Assembly (NCBI RefSeq): GCF_050269735.1
Contig: NZ_JBNNIX010000001.1
Location: 1-64,000 of the forward strand
Origin: Paenisporosarcina sp050269735
Lineage (GTDB): Bacteria; Bacillota; Bacilli; Bacillales_A; Planococcaceae
Reading direction: 5' to 3'
DNA: 64,000 nt
Of this stretch, positions 52,940-61,584 are shown piece by piece. The notes under the pieces were generated by a model. It had not been told where the DNA came from. It saw only the letters and a program-made list of their open reading frames with translations, and made no database searches. Numbering within the stretch: position 1 is the stretch's first letter; each line of letters starts with the position of its first letter. Both the position numbers and the translations under genes were made by a program.

Positions 52940-53437
52940 ATGAAGCAACTATACATAAAGCAGAAAGTATTTAGTCTAAGTGGCAAATTTACGGTAAAAG
53001 ATCAGCAGGAGAAGGATGTTTACTATGTGGAAGGTAGTTTTATGCAAGTTCCAAAAACTTTCTCCATTATGAATACAGCGAGAGAAGAAGTCGCGCTCAT
53101 TACGAAAAAGGTGTTCAGTTTTTTACCAAAGTTTTTTGTTGAAGCGAATGGTCAAGAGGTGTTAACGATTAAGAAGGAGTTCTCCTTCTTAAAAGCACGC
53201 TATACGATTGATGCGGCGGGTATTGAGGTACATGGAAACTGGTGGGAAATGGATTTTCAGGTGGTACAGAACGGGGAAGTTATCGGTAAAGTGAGCAAGG
53301 AGTGGTTCACTTGGGGCGATAGTTATAAAGTTGAAGTATTGAATGAAGAGATGGAGACCATCATGATTACACTCGTTGTTGCAATCGATTGTGTAAAGGC
53401 TGATCAAGCAGCTGCTTCCTCAGCAGCTGTCACGTAA
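52940..53437 (+). CDS. LURP-one-related family protein
   Basis: 165 residues, beta-rich, with repeating strand pairs such as KQKVFSLSGKFTVKDQQEKDVYYVEGSF, KTFSIMNTAREEVALITKKVFSFLPKFFV and VSKEWFTWGDSYKVEV. This is the tubby-like LURP-one (YxjI) fold. Function in bacteria is not established; the fold suggests membrane or lipid association. AAGGAGG precedes the ATG. The C-terminal end is Ala/Ser-rich. Confidence 0.9.
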   Translation: MKQLYIKQKVFSLSGKFTVKDQQEKDVYYVEGSFMQVPKTFSIMNTAREEVALITKKVFSFLPKFFVEANGQEVLTIKKEFSFLKARYTIDAAGIEVHGNWWEMDFQVVQNGEVIGKVSKEWFTWGDSYKVEVLNEEMETIMITLVVAIDCVKADQAAASSAAVT

Positions 53438-53505
53438 AGTTGAAGTGCTGACGAGTAGTTTTTAGAGTATCAAAGTCATTGGAATTCTCATTACAAGAAA
53501 TTGCA

Positions 53506-53552
53506 AACCAAAGCAAAATCCTTTCATCTTAAGGATTTTGCTTTGGTTTTTT
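53506..53552 (+). terminator. LURP-one gene terminator
   Basis: A perfect 18-bp stem (53506-53523 with 53531-53548), 7-base loop, then T. Confidence 0.95.
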
Positions 53553-53776
53553 CTGTGCTACCAGAGCGTATATAAGGACGTCTCCCTTTTTATCTTCCTA
53601 TAAATAGCTTATACTTATTAGGTAATAATAGATGTTATAATGTTTAAATTATTGTATTACACTTGATATGGATATTTTTAAAACAGAAAAGGTGTGTGAC
53701 TAGGTCTTGCCTGGTCTTAACTTCTAACAGGAGTACCTACATTCTTTCTGCAATTTAAGGTATAAGGATGGTAAAA

Positions 53777-55336
53777 ATGAGCATTAGAGAAACTAATACA
53801 GACGTTATCTTAATTGGTGCCGGAGTCATGAGTGCGACTTTAGGGACACTTTTGAAAGAATTAGCACCGGAATTGAAAATTACAGTGTTTGAGAAGCTCG
53901 ACAATGCAGGTGAGGAAAGCTCGAACGAATGGAATAATGCAGGAACAGGTCATGCCGCTCTTTGTGAGCTTAACTATACAAATGAAAAACCCGATGGATC
54001 GATAGATATTAGTAAAGCAATTAAAATTAATGAACAGTTCCGTTTATCCACCCAGTTTTGGTCACACCTTGTAAAAAACGGGCTGTTAAAAAATCCGGAA
54101 GACTTTATCATGCCGTTGCCACATATGAGTATGGTACAAGGGGAACAAAATGTAGAATTCTTAAAGAAACGTTTTGAAGCGCTCTCAAAAAATCCCCTGT
54201 TTCAAGGGATGGAATATTCTGATGACCCAGCAAAACTGAAGGAATGGATCCCACTTATTATGCAAGACCGTCCATCAAATGAAGCGATTGCGGCAACAAA
54301 AATCGACTCAGGAACGGATGTTAACTTTGGTGCTTTAACACGTATGATGTTTGATCATTTGTTGAATAAGGACGTCCGTATTAAATATAACCACAATGTT
54401 GATAATTTGTACCAAAATGGCGATGGTTCATGGGAATTAAAAGTACGAAATGTCTACAGTGGAATCGTAGAACACCACAATGCAAAATTCGTCTTTATCG
54501 GAGGCGGAGGCGGAAGTGTGCATTTACTGCAAAAATCCGGTATCCCTGAAGGGAAAAATATTGGTGGATTCCCAGTGAGCGGCTTATTCTTAGTGTGTAA
54601 TAACCCAGAAGTTGTGGAGCAGCATCATGCCAAAGTATACGGAAAGGCTAAAGTTGGTGCTCCACCAATGTCTGTGCCGCATCTTGATACACGTTATATC
54701 GATAATAAAAAATCATTACTATTCGGTCCTTTTGCTGGCTTCTCACCAAAATTCCTGAAAACAGGTTCAAATCTCGATTTGATTGCCTCCGTAAAACCGG
54801 ACAATGTCTTGACGATGTTGGCAGCCGGCGCAAAAGAGATGTCATTGACAAAATACCTGATTCAACAAGTAATGTTGTCCAAAGAAAAGCGCATTGAGGA
54901 GTTACGTGAATTTATTCCGAACGCTAAACTCGAGGATTGGGATACAGTGGTAGCTGGTCAACGTGTGCAAGTAATTAAAGATACTGAAGCTGGTGGAAAA
55001 GGAACGCTTCAATTTGGTACAGAAGTTATAACTGCCGCTGATGGCTCAATCGCCGCATTATTAGGTGCTTCTCCAGGTGCTTCTACAGCGGTTCCAGTAA
55101 TGCTAGAGGTACTTGAAAAATGCTTCCCACAACATTTCCAAGAGTGGGAACCGAAAATCAAAGAAATGATTCCTTCTTATGGTGTCTCCTTAATGGAAAA
55201 TCCAGAGCTTCTAGAAGAAATTAATTCATCAACCAATGAAACGCTTCGTCTAAACGAGAAAAGCGGATCTGAAGAGTTTTTAGATATAGAACCAGAGAAA
55301 CATGATGAAGTAATTGATTATCCAGAGTCAAAATAG
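53777..55336 (+). CDS. mqo: malate:quinone oxidoreductase
   Basis: Membrane-peripheral FAD enzyme that oxidises malate to oxaloacetate and passes electrons to quinone, an alternative to NAD-malate dehydrogenase. 519 residues. The FAD fold is DVILIGAGVMSATLGTLLKEL, followed by NEWNNAGTGHAALCELNYT and FIGGGGGSVHLLQKSGI, all Mqo signatures. The ATG at 53777 follows AAGGATGG by a normal distance; an in-frame ATG at 53768 overlaps that ribosome site. The acidic tail (EEFLDIEPEKHDEV) is typical of Bacillales Mqo. Confidence 0.96.
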   Translation: MSIRETNTDVILIGAGVMSATLGTLLKELAPELKITVFEKLDNAGEESSNEWNNAGTGHAALCELNYTNEKPDGSIDISKAIKINEQFRLSTQFWSHLVKNGLLKNPEDFIMPLPHMSMVQGEQNVEFLKKRFEALSKNPLFQGMEYSDDPAKLKEWIPLIMQDRPSNEAIAATKIDSGTDVNFGALTRMMFDHLLNKDVRIKYNHNVDNLYQNGDGSWELKVRNVYSGIVEHHNAKFVFIGGGGGSVHLLQKSGIPEGKNIGGFPVSGLFLVCNNPEVVEQHHAKVYGKAKVGAPPMSVPHLDTRYIDNKKSLLFGPFAGFSPKFLKTGSNLDLIASVKPDNVLTMLAAGAKEMSLTKYLIQQVMLSKEKRIEELREFIPNAKLEDWDTVVAGQRVQVIKDTEAGGKGTLQFGTEVITAADGSIAALLGASPGASTAVPVMLEVLEKCFPQHFQEWEPKIKEMIPSYGVSLMENPELLEEINSSTNETLRLNEKSGSEEFLDIEPEKHDEVIDYPESK

Positions 55337-55360
55337 ATAATTTTTAAGACATAAGTAATA

Positions 55361-55408
55361 CAAACAAAGAACCTTCAATCTTTCTATAGATTGAAGGTTC
55401 TTTGTTTG
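55361..55408 (+). terminator. mqo terminator
   Basis: A perfect 20-bp stem (55361-55380 with 55389-55408) around an 8-base loop. Confidence 0.93.
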
Positions 55409-55490
55409 TAAAATAATAATCTAATAACAAAAAGAAGGAGAACGCATATACACAGCATTCTCCTTCATATTTAGCTAATAAAATGATGTG

Positions 55491-56045
55491 CTACTTTAAA
55501 TTCTTGAAAAAAGAAATCTTTTTCAGGGCCACACACACTGGAATGGCCACGATGATTCCGACAACATTTTGAACGAGGTTTCCAGGAATTGAGGCCATTG
55601 GTGCAATCCAGTTGCCATAAAGAACCCCTTCACAAAGGTAATATACGGCTAACATCACAGGAACAGAAACGATCACCCCAAGTAGATTGAAAGCAACACT
55701 CGTTCCGTTTCGACCATTTGACCAAGCAATTTTCCCAACAATGTATCCTTGTAAGCCACGAGCCACAATGGTGAAAGGTGCCCACAATGTCCAACCAGCG
55801 TATAAGTCGAACAATCCCATCCCAACAGCCCCAGCAATGGCTGCTTTTTTAGGACCAAATAAGAAGGCAGCAATGAATAGCATAGCTGTTCCTAGATGAA
55901 CTAAACCGCCATTTGCCGTAATCGGTAGTTTAATATTTAATAAGAGCGTAGCAACGAATACAAGTGCAATTAACATGGATGTAAGAATTAAACTAAACGT
56001 TTGTGTTCGTGAACCAGTATAACTTTGTGTTTGTGCTTTTTGCAT
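55491..56045 (-). CDS. ECF transporter S component
   Basis: 184 residues with about six membrane segments. GGLVHLGTAMLFIAAFLFGPKKAAIAGAVGMGLFDLYAGW is the hallmark of the ECF_trS family that binds a vitamin-like substrate and works with the shared EcfAAT module. Which substrate (hydroxymethylpyrimidine, pyridoxine, riboflavin or other) cannot be told from sequence by eye. No known riboswitch was recognised upstream. No EcfAAT genes in this window. Confidence 0.9.
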   Translation of the reverse strand: MQKAQTQSYTGSRTQTFSLILTSMLIALVFVATLLLNIKLPITANGGLVHLGTAMLFIAAFLFGPKKAAIAGAVGMGLFDLYAGWTLWAPFTIVARGLQGYIVGKIAWSNGRNGTSVAFNLLGVIVSVPVMLAVYYLCEGVLYGNWIAPMASIPGNLVQNVVGIIVAIPVCVALKKISFFKNLK

Positions 56046-56338
56046 AGTAAAAACCTTCCTCGCTTTGTGATTTCATTGATAACATTAGCAAAGGACTGGC
56101 ATATTTAAAAGTATCAGTTTAACACAAAATGTAGGGGTCAGATTGTAAAGTGTGTTTGAAAATCATCTATAGAGAAAACAGGATATAGCTGATTTTTAGT
56201 GACTAACGTGCCTAAATAATAGTTAGACATAGGACCTTTTCAAATATCTTTAACTGATTTAGCTGTTTTGTTGCGTTTAGGAGTGTAGGAAGCTACTTTT
56301 CCTTAAAACCAAGAGGAACCATACGAGAAATAAACGAA
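56046..56338. other. intergenic region upstream of the ECF S gene
   Basis: The leader could form a stem CCTTTG/CAAAG that would hide the AGGAAGG ribosome site. No match to TPP, preQ1, FMN or other known riboswitch cores was recognised. The rest holds nothing that I recognise. Confidence 0.4.
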
Positions 56339-56340
56339 AA

Positions 56341-56364
56341 AAAAACCGCAGAAGCGGTTTTTTT
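56341..56364 (-). terminator. terminator of the 56363 gene
   Basis: AAAAACCGC pairs with GCGGTTTTT around AGAA. On the minus strand it ends in a T run directly at the stop codon. Confidence 0.92.
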
Positions 56365-56854
56365 AACACCAAACAATAACCCAATATGGTGTTGTTTGCG
56401 CGGGGATACTTCTCGTAGTCGGACCGTAGTTAACGATTAGGTTTCGATTCGCAATGTTTTTGGTGAAGGGTTGCCCATTCCTCAATGAAATCGGAGTGTA
56501 AGGGGAAAGATTTAATTGTAATTGCCCATCTTTGCTGACCAATTGTCTATTAAAGTAGTCCACTTTAATGATTTGATATGGATCGTCTTTGACAATGACA
56601 AGTGCCCGATATTGTGGCGGGTAAATAAGAGGAACTGGAGCATCTCCATCATAGTATCCAGTTATTGTGTCTCCTACAGCAACCTGTTCTTGGTTCACAA
56701 AATAAGTGGACGGTGACACCACAAAATTAACTGAAGCTCCCGCACCATTGTCTACCGACATCAACGTATAGCAACCTTCGCCTTCTCCGTTAGCTCCTAT
56801 TATAAAATCATTGATTTCCGTAACCGTTCCCCGGAAAGAAAAAAAATTGACCAA
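56363..56854 (-). CDS. hypothetical beta-rich protein
   Basis: 163 residues, no signal peptide. The N-terminal half (VNFFSFRGTVTEINDFIIG...GCYTLMSVDNGAGASVNFVVSPSTYFV) looks like an OB-type beta barrel. The second half contains PPQYRALVIVKDDP and a distinctive end (NRNLIVNYGPTTRSIPAQTTPYWVIVWC). Similar proteins occur in Bacilli and Clostridia as uncharacterised proteins, to my knowledge. Ribosome site AGGTAC, own terminator. Function unknown. Confidence 0.75.
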   Translation of the reverse strand: MVNFFSFRGTVTEINDFIIGANGEGEGCYTLMSVDNGAGASVNFVVSPSTYFVNQEQVAVGDTITGYYDGDAPVPLIYPPQYRALVIVKDDPYQIIKVDYFNRQLVSKDGQLQLNLSPYTPISLRNGQPFTKNIANRNLIVNYGPTTRSIPAQTTPYWVIVWC

Positions 56855-56956
56855 TCTTGTACCTCCATCGCTAGGAAATTATTTCTTATGCTATGCATCC
56901 TCTTAGCGGTGTGTGAATTGTATGTATAAAGATATTGAAGGCGTTCTGTAACAAAG

Positions 56957-56993
56957 AAAGCACATCAACGTTTAAGTTGATGTGCTTTTAATA
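56957..56993 (-). terminator. pgeF-like gene terminator
   Basis: AAAGCACATCAAC pairs with GTTGATGTGCTTT around a 6-base loop, with T following on the minus strand. Confidence 0.9.
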
Positions 56994-57013
56994 TCTACTC
57001 TGTTGTTAGAATA

Positions 57014-57787
57014 TTATTCCGAATCAATCGCTTTTCTCATAATAAAACTCAAATGCCGACCGCTCTTTCTATCTTGGCGATAGGAGAATCCATCCGGACT
57101 AATAAATGTGCACATCCGGTCCATGGTAATTTGCTCAGATGGGATGCCTGCCAGTTCACATTGCCTTTTAACCGCTAACTGATTATCAATGTGATACTTA
57201 TTGGTTTTTTCGTTGAAGTACATGAAATCGTCAGCATAGCCGAGGTCTTTGAATTTTAAATAGACGTCTTCATCGACTTCAAACTTTTCCTGGCTTAGTG
57301 CTGCACCAATATGGACATGCAAATCATGCGGATTGCAGTTTTCCACTTGTGTTAAATGCTCAAAAAGCTTCAAGGCAATTTCTTTGACGGTACCTTGCCA
57401 GCCCGAGTGAATTACGCCAATAAGGCCAGTCACTTCATTGTGAAAAATCACAGGGACACAATCGGCTGTGAAGCTACTTAAAACGATATTAGGCTCATAC
57501 GTATACAGGGCATCTGTATCAGCAATAGCGGTATTAACCTGATTGGCACCTCGCCCTTTGTCTTCAAGTGTTACCCGATAGAAATTCGAGCTATGTGTTT
57601 GATTAGCACAAACCAAATCGCCCAAATCACAGTTCAAGTAAGCAGCTAATTTTTTGCGGTTTTCCACTATGTCAGCCGTGGTTTGACAGGCGTGGAGAGC
57701 CATATTGTTGTGCTCCAGTTCAACATTATCTTTCAAGGTCATTCCTGCAATAAATTTCTCATTGTTTAAATATATGTTTGTTTTCAT
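57014..57787 (-). CDS. PgeF/YlmD-type purine nucleoside phosphorylase (laccase-domain protein)
   Basis: 257 residues. The zinc-site residues of the family are visible in CANQTHSS, FTADCVPVIF and GVIHSGWQGTVKEIA. Members once annotated as polyphenol oxidases are now known to cleave purine nucleosides and have been linked to peptidoglycan editing. The ATG at 57787 is chosen because CAGGTGATG lies just before it; upstream extension to 57838 has no ribosome site. The cell-division neighbour genes usual for ylmD are absent, so this may be a second, divergent copy. Confidence 0.88.
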   Translation of the reverse strand: MKTNIYLNNEKFIAGMTLKDNVELEHNNMALHACQTTADIVENRKKLAAYLNCDLGDLVCANQTHSSNFYRVTLEDKGRGANQVNTAIADTDALYTYEPNIVLSSFTADCVPVIFHNEVTGLIGVIHSGWQGTVKEIALKLFEHLTQVENCNPHDLHVHIGAALSQEKFEVDEDVYLKFKDLGYADDFMYFNEKTNKYHIDNQLAVKRQCELAGIPSEQITMDRMCTFISPDGFSYRQDRKSGRHLSFIMRKAIDSE

Positions 57788-58075
57788 ATCATCACCTGAT
57801 TTTAATATATAGTACTGTTCTGCTGATGTATAGGACACTCTGTTTTCAATGATTGTGAGAAAAAGCGTTCTTTATCCCCGATAAGTACTCTGCCATTACC
57901 GGTAAACAAAATATTTATGAAGATACCTTTCCTCTGCAAAAACAGTAGCAATAACCTCTCTCTCAACCCACTAACTTTAGAAATCCTTCGAAAGGTAAAA
58001 ATCTCGAAAATGAAGTATATTAAAGAAAATAAAAATATCATAAGAAAACGGATGATTACATAGGAGGATTTGTAT

Positions 58076-59125
58076 ATGGAGATAGGAATCAGCACGTTTG
58101 TAGAGACCACACCTGATTTAAAAACGGGTGAAGTAATCAGTCATGCGCAACGATTGCGGGAAGTCGTGGAAGAAATTGTGCTTGCGGATCAAGTGGGTTT
58201 AGATGTATTCGGGGTAGGGGAGCATCATCGTCATGATTTTGCAGCATCTTCTCCAGCCGTTGTGTTGGCCGCCGCCGCTTCACAGACAAAGCGGATCAGA
58301 CTGACGAGCGCAGTAACGGTGCTTTCTTCTGCAGATCCTGTCCGGGTATTTCAAGATTTTGCAACGCTTGACGGCATATCGAATGGGCGTGCGGAAATTA
58401 TGGCTGGACGGGGTTCTTTTATCGAATCCTTTCCGCTGTTTGGCTATGATTTAGAGGACTATAACGAACTGTTTGAAGAAAAGTTGGACTTGTTGCTGAA
58501 ATTGCAGAAGTCCGAATTCGTAACCTGGTCTGGAAAGCATCGTCCTGCCATTCATAATCTGGGAATATATCCGCGTCCAGTTCAAAATCCATTGCCTGTA
58601 TGGATTGGAAGCGGGGGTAATAGTGAATCGGTCGTCCGCGCAGGACTATTGGGACTGCCGCTGGTTTTGGCAATAATAGGAGGACGCCCCTTGCAGTTTG
58701 CCCCACTTGTTGAGCTCTATAAGAAAGCGGCGGCTAAGGCAGGTCATGACGTATCCAAATTACCGATTGCGTCCCATTCACACGGGTTTATTGCAGCCGA
58801 AAATGAGACAGCTGCAGATAAATTTTTCCCACCGACCCAGCAAGTCATGAACGTCCTTGGACGGGAGAGAGGCTGGGGTCATTACGATCGTGCGGCATTT
58901 GATGCAGCTCGAAGTTTTAAAGGGGCATTGTATGTAGGGGATCCGGAAACCGTTGCCCAAAAGATCATTCACCTGCGCAAAAACGTAGGCATCACACGTT
59001 TTATGCTGCACGTACCGGTTGGAACGATGCCACATGCAGATGTAATGAATGCCATTGAACTGTTAGGGAAAGAAGTGGCACCGATCGTTCGGGAAGAAGT
59101 CTCGAAGTGGGAAGCAACGCAATAA
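58076..59125 (+). CDS. LLM-class flavin-dependent oxidoreductase
   Basis: 349 residues, bacterial-luciferase-like TIM barrel. MEIGISTFVETTPD, FGVGEHHRHDFAASSPAVVLAAAA, TSAVTVLSSADPVRVFQDFATLDGIS and AEIMAGRGSF are typical of this FMNH2/F420-type monooxygenase group. The substrate is unknown. AGGAGG lies eight bases before the ATG at 58076. Single gene closed by a perfect terminator; it is divergent from the PgeF-like gene. Confidence 0.93.
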   Translation: MEIGISTFVETTPDLKTGEVISHAQRLREVVEEIVLADQVGLDVFGVGEHHRHDFAASSPAVVLAAAASQTKRIRLTSAVTVLSSADPVRVFQDFATLDGISNGRAEIMAGRGSFIESFPLFGYDLEDYNELFEEKLDLLLKLQKSEFVTWSGKHRPAIHNLGIYPRPVQNPLPVWIGSGGNSESVVRAGLLGLPLVLAIIGGRPLQFAPLVELYKKAAAKAGHDVSKLPIASHSHGFIAAENETAADKFFPPTQQVMNVLGRERGWGHYDRAAFDAARSFKGALYVGDPETVAQKIIHLRKNVGITRFMLHVPVGTMPHADVMNAIELLGKEVAPIVREEVSKWEATQ

Positions 59126-59130
59126 TCAGG

Positions 59131-59172
59131 ACCAAAAGACAGACTTCGTTTTCTGAAGTCTGTCTTTTGGTT
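59131..59172. terminator. bidirectional terminator
   Basis: A perfect 17-bp stem (59131-59147 with 59155-59171), flanked by T on both strands, between the LLM gene and a small convergent gene. Confidence 0.93.
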
Positions 59173-59370
59173 TTAAAATAATTCAGGTGAATGTTTTATA
59201 AAATAATAAAGGACATAAAACCAACTAAAAAAACCGTGAATAATGGCCCAACCAATGGACTGATAAGCTGTGTAAGAGATAACCATCGCAAGGCAAGATC
59301 CAAAACCGATTCCTTTCTTTATGACATCTGCAGTTTTCTGTTCCTTCGTAATTTTATTCCCTCCATACAT
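59173..59370 (-). CDS. small hypothetical membrane protein
   Basis: 65 residues with a hydrophobic stretch from about residue 20 to 60 (GSCLAMVISYTAYQSIGWAIIHGFFSWFYVLYYFI), enough for one or two membrane helices. The composition and its own terminator support a real gene. No strong ribosome site precedes the ATG at 59370 or the GTG at 59373, so the start is uncertain. Function unknown. Confidence 0.6.
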   Translation of the reverse strand: MYGGNKITKEQKTADVIKKGIGFGSCLAMVISYTAYQSIGWAIIHGFFSWFYVLYYFIKHSPELF

Positions 59371-59582
59371 CACGATATGACAAAGTACGCGGAGTTATGC
59401 ACGTTTAATACAGGCTTGGTGTCACTGAGTTCTGTGTAATGTCAGCATTTTTTTCATCAGCTCGTCTAATCCATCTGGATCTGATGTTATTCTTATAGAA
59501 GTGCTGATATTTTTTCGTAAATGAAAAAAAAAGATTATAATAGAATTAGCTTGAAGAATTTTACAAACAAAGGTGTGTCTTC

Positions 59583-60818
59583 GTGAAACAATTTTATAAA
59601 AATATGAACCAAAAACAGTATTATTTTTTAACCATCATGACGATTGCTCTAATGACAAGTGGGTTAATTGTTGTAATTCCACGTTATGATGGTCCTGAGG
59701 CAGGTTTCCTTGTACATATTTCATTAGTCGTTTTATTATCGGCAAGCTTATTAATCTATCCAAAGTATGAGAAATATCTTTTTAGACTCACTACCATCAT
59801 TGTAGGTGCAGCTTATTTCTATATGCTTTTCTTTTTATATCCAGAAACCTGGTCGACGTTTATTTTCCTCTGCTTTATTCCTGCATTTTCCATTTTGTTT
59901 TTCGATTCAAAACTGTTTTATTTCTCTTTAGTGTTTAATGTTTTGTTAATTACTTTAACGTTTAGTTATGTTGTATTAATCGATCAAGGTGACAACTATT
60001 CGCATATCACGATGGATTTAACCGGAAATATTATTAATTTTATCGGGAGCCAAATCATTATCTATCTTATTTTTTATATTTCTTCTGATCGAATAAAAAA
60101 ACAACAACTGTATTATGAGGAGTTGCAGCAATCGGAGCGGTTAAAAACCACGGGCCAATTGGCAGCTGCAGTCGCACATGAAATCCGAAATCCACTAACT
60201 GTGGTAAAAGGATTTTTACAGTTTTATGAAAATGACAGTTCGGTCAGCAAAGACGTAAAAAGCAACTTTTCAATGATGATTGAAGAATTAAATACAGCAG
60301 AACATGTTATCTCCCAATTTTTAACCACAGCAAAACCAGATAAAGATCAAAAAATGGAAACAGTAGATGTTCGAAAAGCCCTGCAAAGTGTAGCGGACTT
60401 GCTGATGTCTTATGGCGTATTTCATCAAAATAACATTGAACTGCTTGTAGAAGAGAGAATATATATTGCAGCCAATCCCATCGAATTTAAACAGTTACTA
60501 ATTAACTTGGTAAAAAATGCAATTGAGGTATCCAATAAAGGCGAGTCTGTTCTAATTGTGGCTGAACAAAAAAAGAAAGAAATTGAAATTAGAGTAGTCG
60601 ACACAGGTTTTGGTATGTCTGAAGAAGTATTGAAATCACTTGGGTCTCCATTTTACTCCTTAAAAAGTAAAGGTACGGGACTTGGACTCATGATTTGCTT
60701 TAACATTGTCGAGAAATATAATGGGACGATTCATTTTGAAAGTATAGAGGGACAAGGAACCACCGTTATTGTCCGTTTCCCAGTTGTAACGCATCCGCTG
60801 GCTAGATTGGAGCAATAG
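59583..60818 (+). CDS. orphan sensor histidine kinase, KinB-like
   Basis: 411 residues. Six N-terminal membrane segments (about 13-168), no PAS domain. HisKA with His199 in AVAHEIRNPLTVVKGF. HATPase domain with LLINLVKNAIEVS, DTGFGMS and KGTGLGLMI. Membrane topology and the kinase core resemble the sporulation phosphorelay kinase KinB and its relatives. No response regulator is adjacent, in keeping with a phosphorelay kinase. That it feeds Spo0F is inference. AAAGGTGTG is the ribosome site before GTG. Confidence 0.88.
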   Translation: MKQFYKNMNQKQYYFLTIMTIALMTSGLIVVIPRYDGPEAGFLVHISLVVLLSASLLIYPKYEKYLFRLTTIIVGAAYFYMLFFLYPETWSTFIFLCFIPAFSILFFDSKLFYFSLVFNVLLITLTFSYVVLIDQGDNYSHITMDLTGNIINFIGSQIIIYLIFYISSDRIKKQQLYYEELQQSERLKTTGQLAAAVAHEIRNPLTVVKGFLQFYENDSSVSKDVKSNFSMMIEELNTAEHVISQFLTTAKPDKDQKMETVDVRKALQSVADLLMSYGVFHQNNIELLVEERIYIAANPIEFKQLLINLVKNAIEVSNKGESVLIVAEQKKKEIEIRVVDTGFGMSEEVLKSLGSPFYSLKSKGTGLGLMICFNIVEKYNGTIHFESIEGQGTTVIVRFPVVTHPLARLEQ

Positions 60819-60856
60819 CTATAAAAAGAGAATTCGTGCTTTCCAATCTCTAGATA

Positions 60857-60892
60857 AACCCATTCACATAAACAGTGAATGGGTTCTTTTTA
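60857..60892 (+). terminator. histidine kinase gene terminator
   Basis: AACCCATTCAC (60857-60867) pairs with GTGAATGGGTT (60875-60885), followed by a T-rich tail. Confidence 0.93.
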
Positions 60893-61584
60893 TGATAAGA
60901 CCCTGGATGAGCTTTATTTCCTGTTTATAGGTAAAATGAAGTCTGTTTAAGCTAGCAATGGGTGGGAAAATGGCAACAAACAAGGCTGAAAAAGGAAATG
61001 TGGTAAGCATTATCTTATCAAAGAGAAACAGTGATCTGGTACCTGTTCATACTGCTCAGTTGTTGGTAGTATTTCCATTTTTTATTTAGACCATCAAAAA
61101 ATCAGTAAAGTATAAGTTTTCAAAATTAAAGAGATTCCATTTTGATATAGTATATTGTTTATGTATCTCTCTTGAGATGCATTTTTTGTTTTTTATTATC
61201 GTCTGTAGCTTTTGTTTTTGGAGAAATAAGTTCACCTTTTAATAAATCCTCTTGATTATGTTAAACCTAACACGATGAAGCAATTTGTAGTAATAATCAC
61301 GTGTGTATAAAATGTTCTGTTCCATCACTTTAATTTTTTTAAAAAAATTGTGGTTTCTAGATATGTAGCGTTTTAAGAAAACGATTTCATTTAACAATGT
61401 ATTTTGTTAAATGATTGGGAAAAGCTAAATCTTTGTAGATAGATTATTGGAACTGAAAAATTCCGCGATGACATGGATTATTTAAAACTTAAAGAATTAA
61501 GTCTGCAGATTATGGATAGGACAGACATGGTTATCAAATCAGAGGATGCAAAATAATAAACTGATGAAATGGGGAGTAATCAAC
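60893..61584. other. long AT-rich region upstream of the nucleoside transporter
   Basis: About 690 bp with no supported gene. It contains the 11-bp inverted repeat described at 61387-61414 and a T-run/A-run stretch near 61330-61350. No purine riboswitch core was recognised. Confidence 0.5.
61387..61414. promoter_or_regulatory. candidate operator palindrome before the nucleoside transporter
   Basis: TCATTTAACAA (61387-61397) and TTGTTAAATGA (61404-61414) are perfect 11-bp inverted arms with a 6-bp spacer, 170 bp before the transporter start. It could be a repressor site or a hairpin; no T run follows. Confidence 0.5.

Noticed and set aside
55346..55360. GACATAAGTAATAC after mqo as an att-like copy
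   Set aside because: Similarity is limited to ATAAGTAAT and lacks the GAACCTTATC part.
58034..58046. TATCATAAG as a possible third SCC-like att copy
   Set aside because: Only nine bases match and the flanks do not resemble the rlmH 3' end.
61376..61390. Possible catabolite-response (cre) site GAAACGATTTC before the nucleoside transporter
   Set aside because: Four mismatches to the cre consensus; too weak to report as a site.
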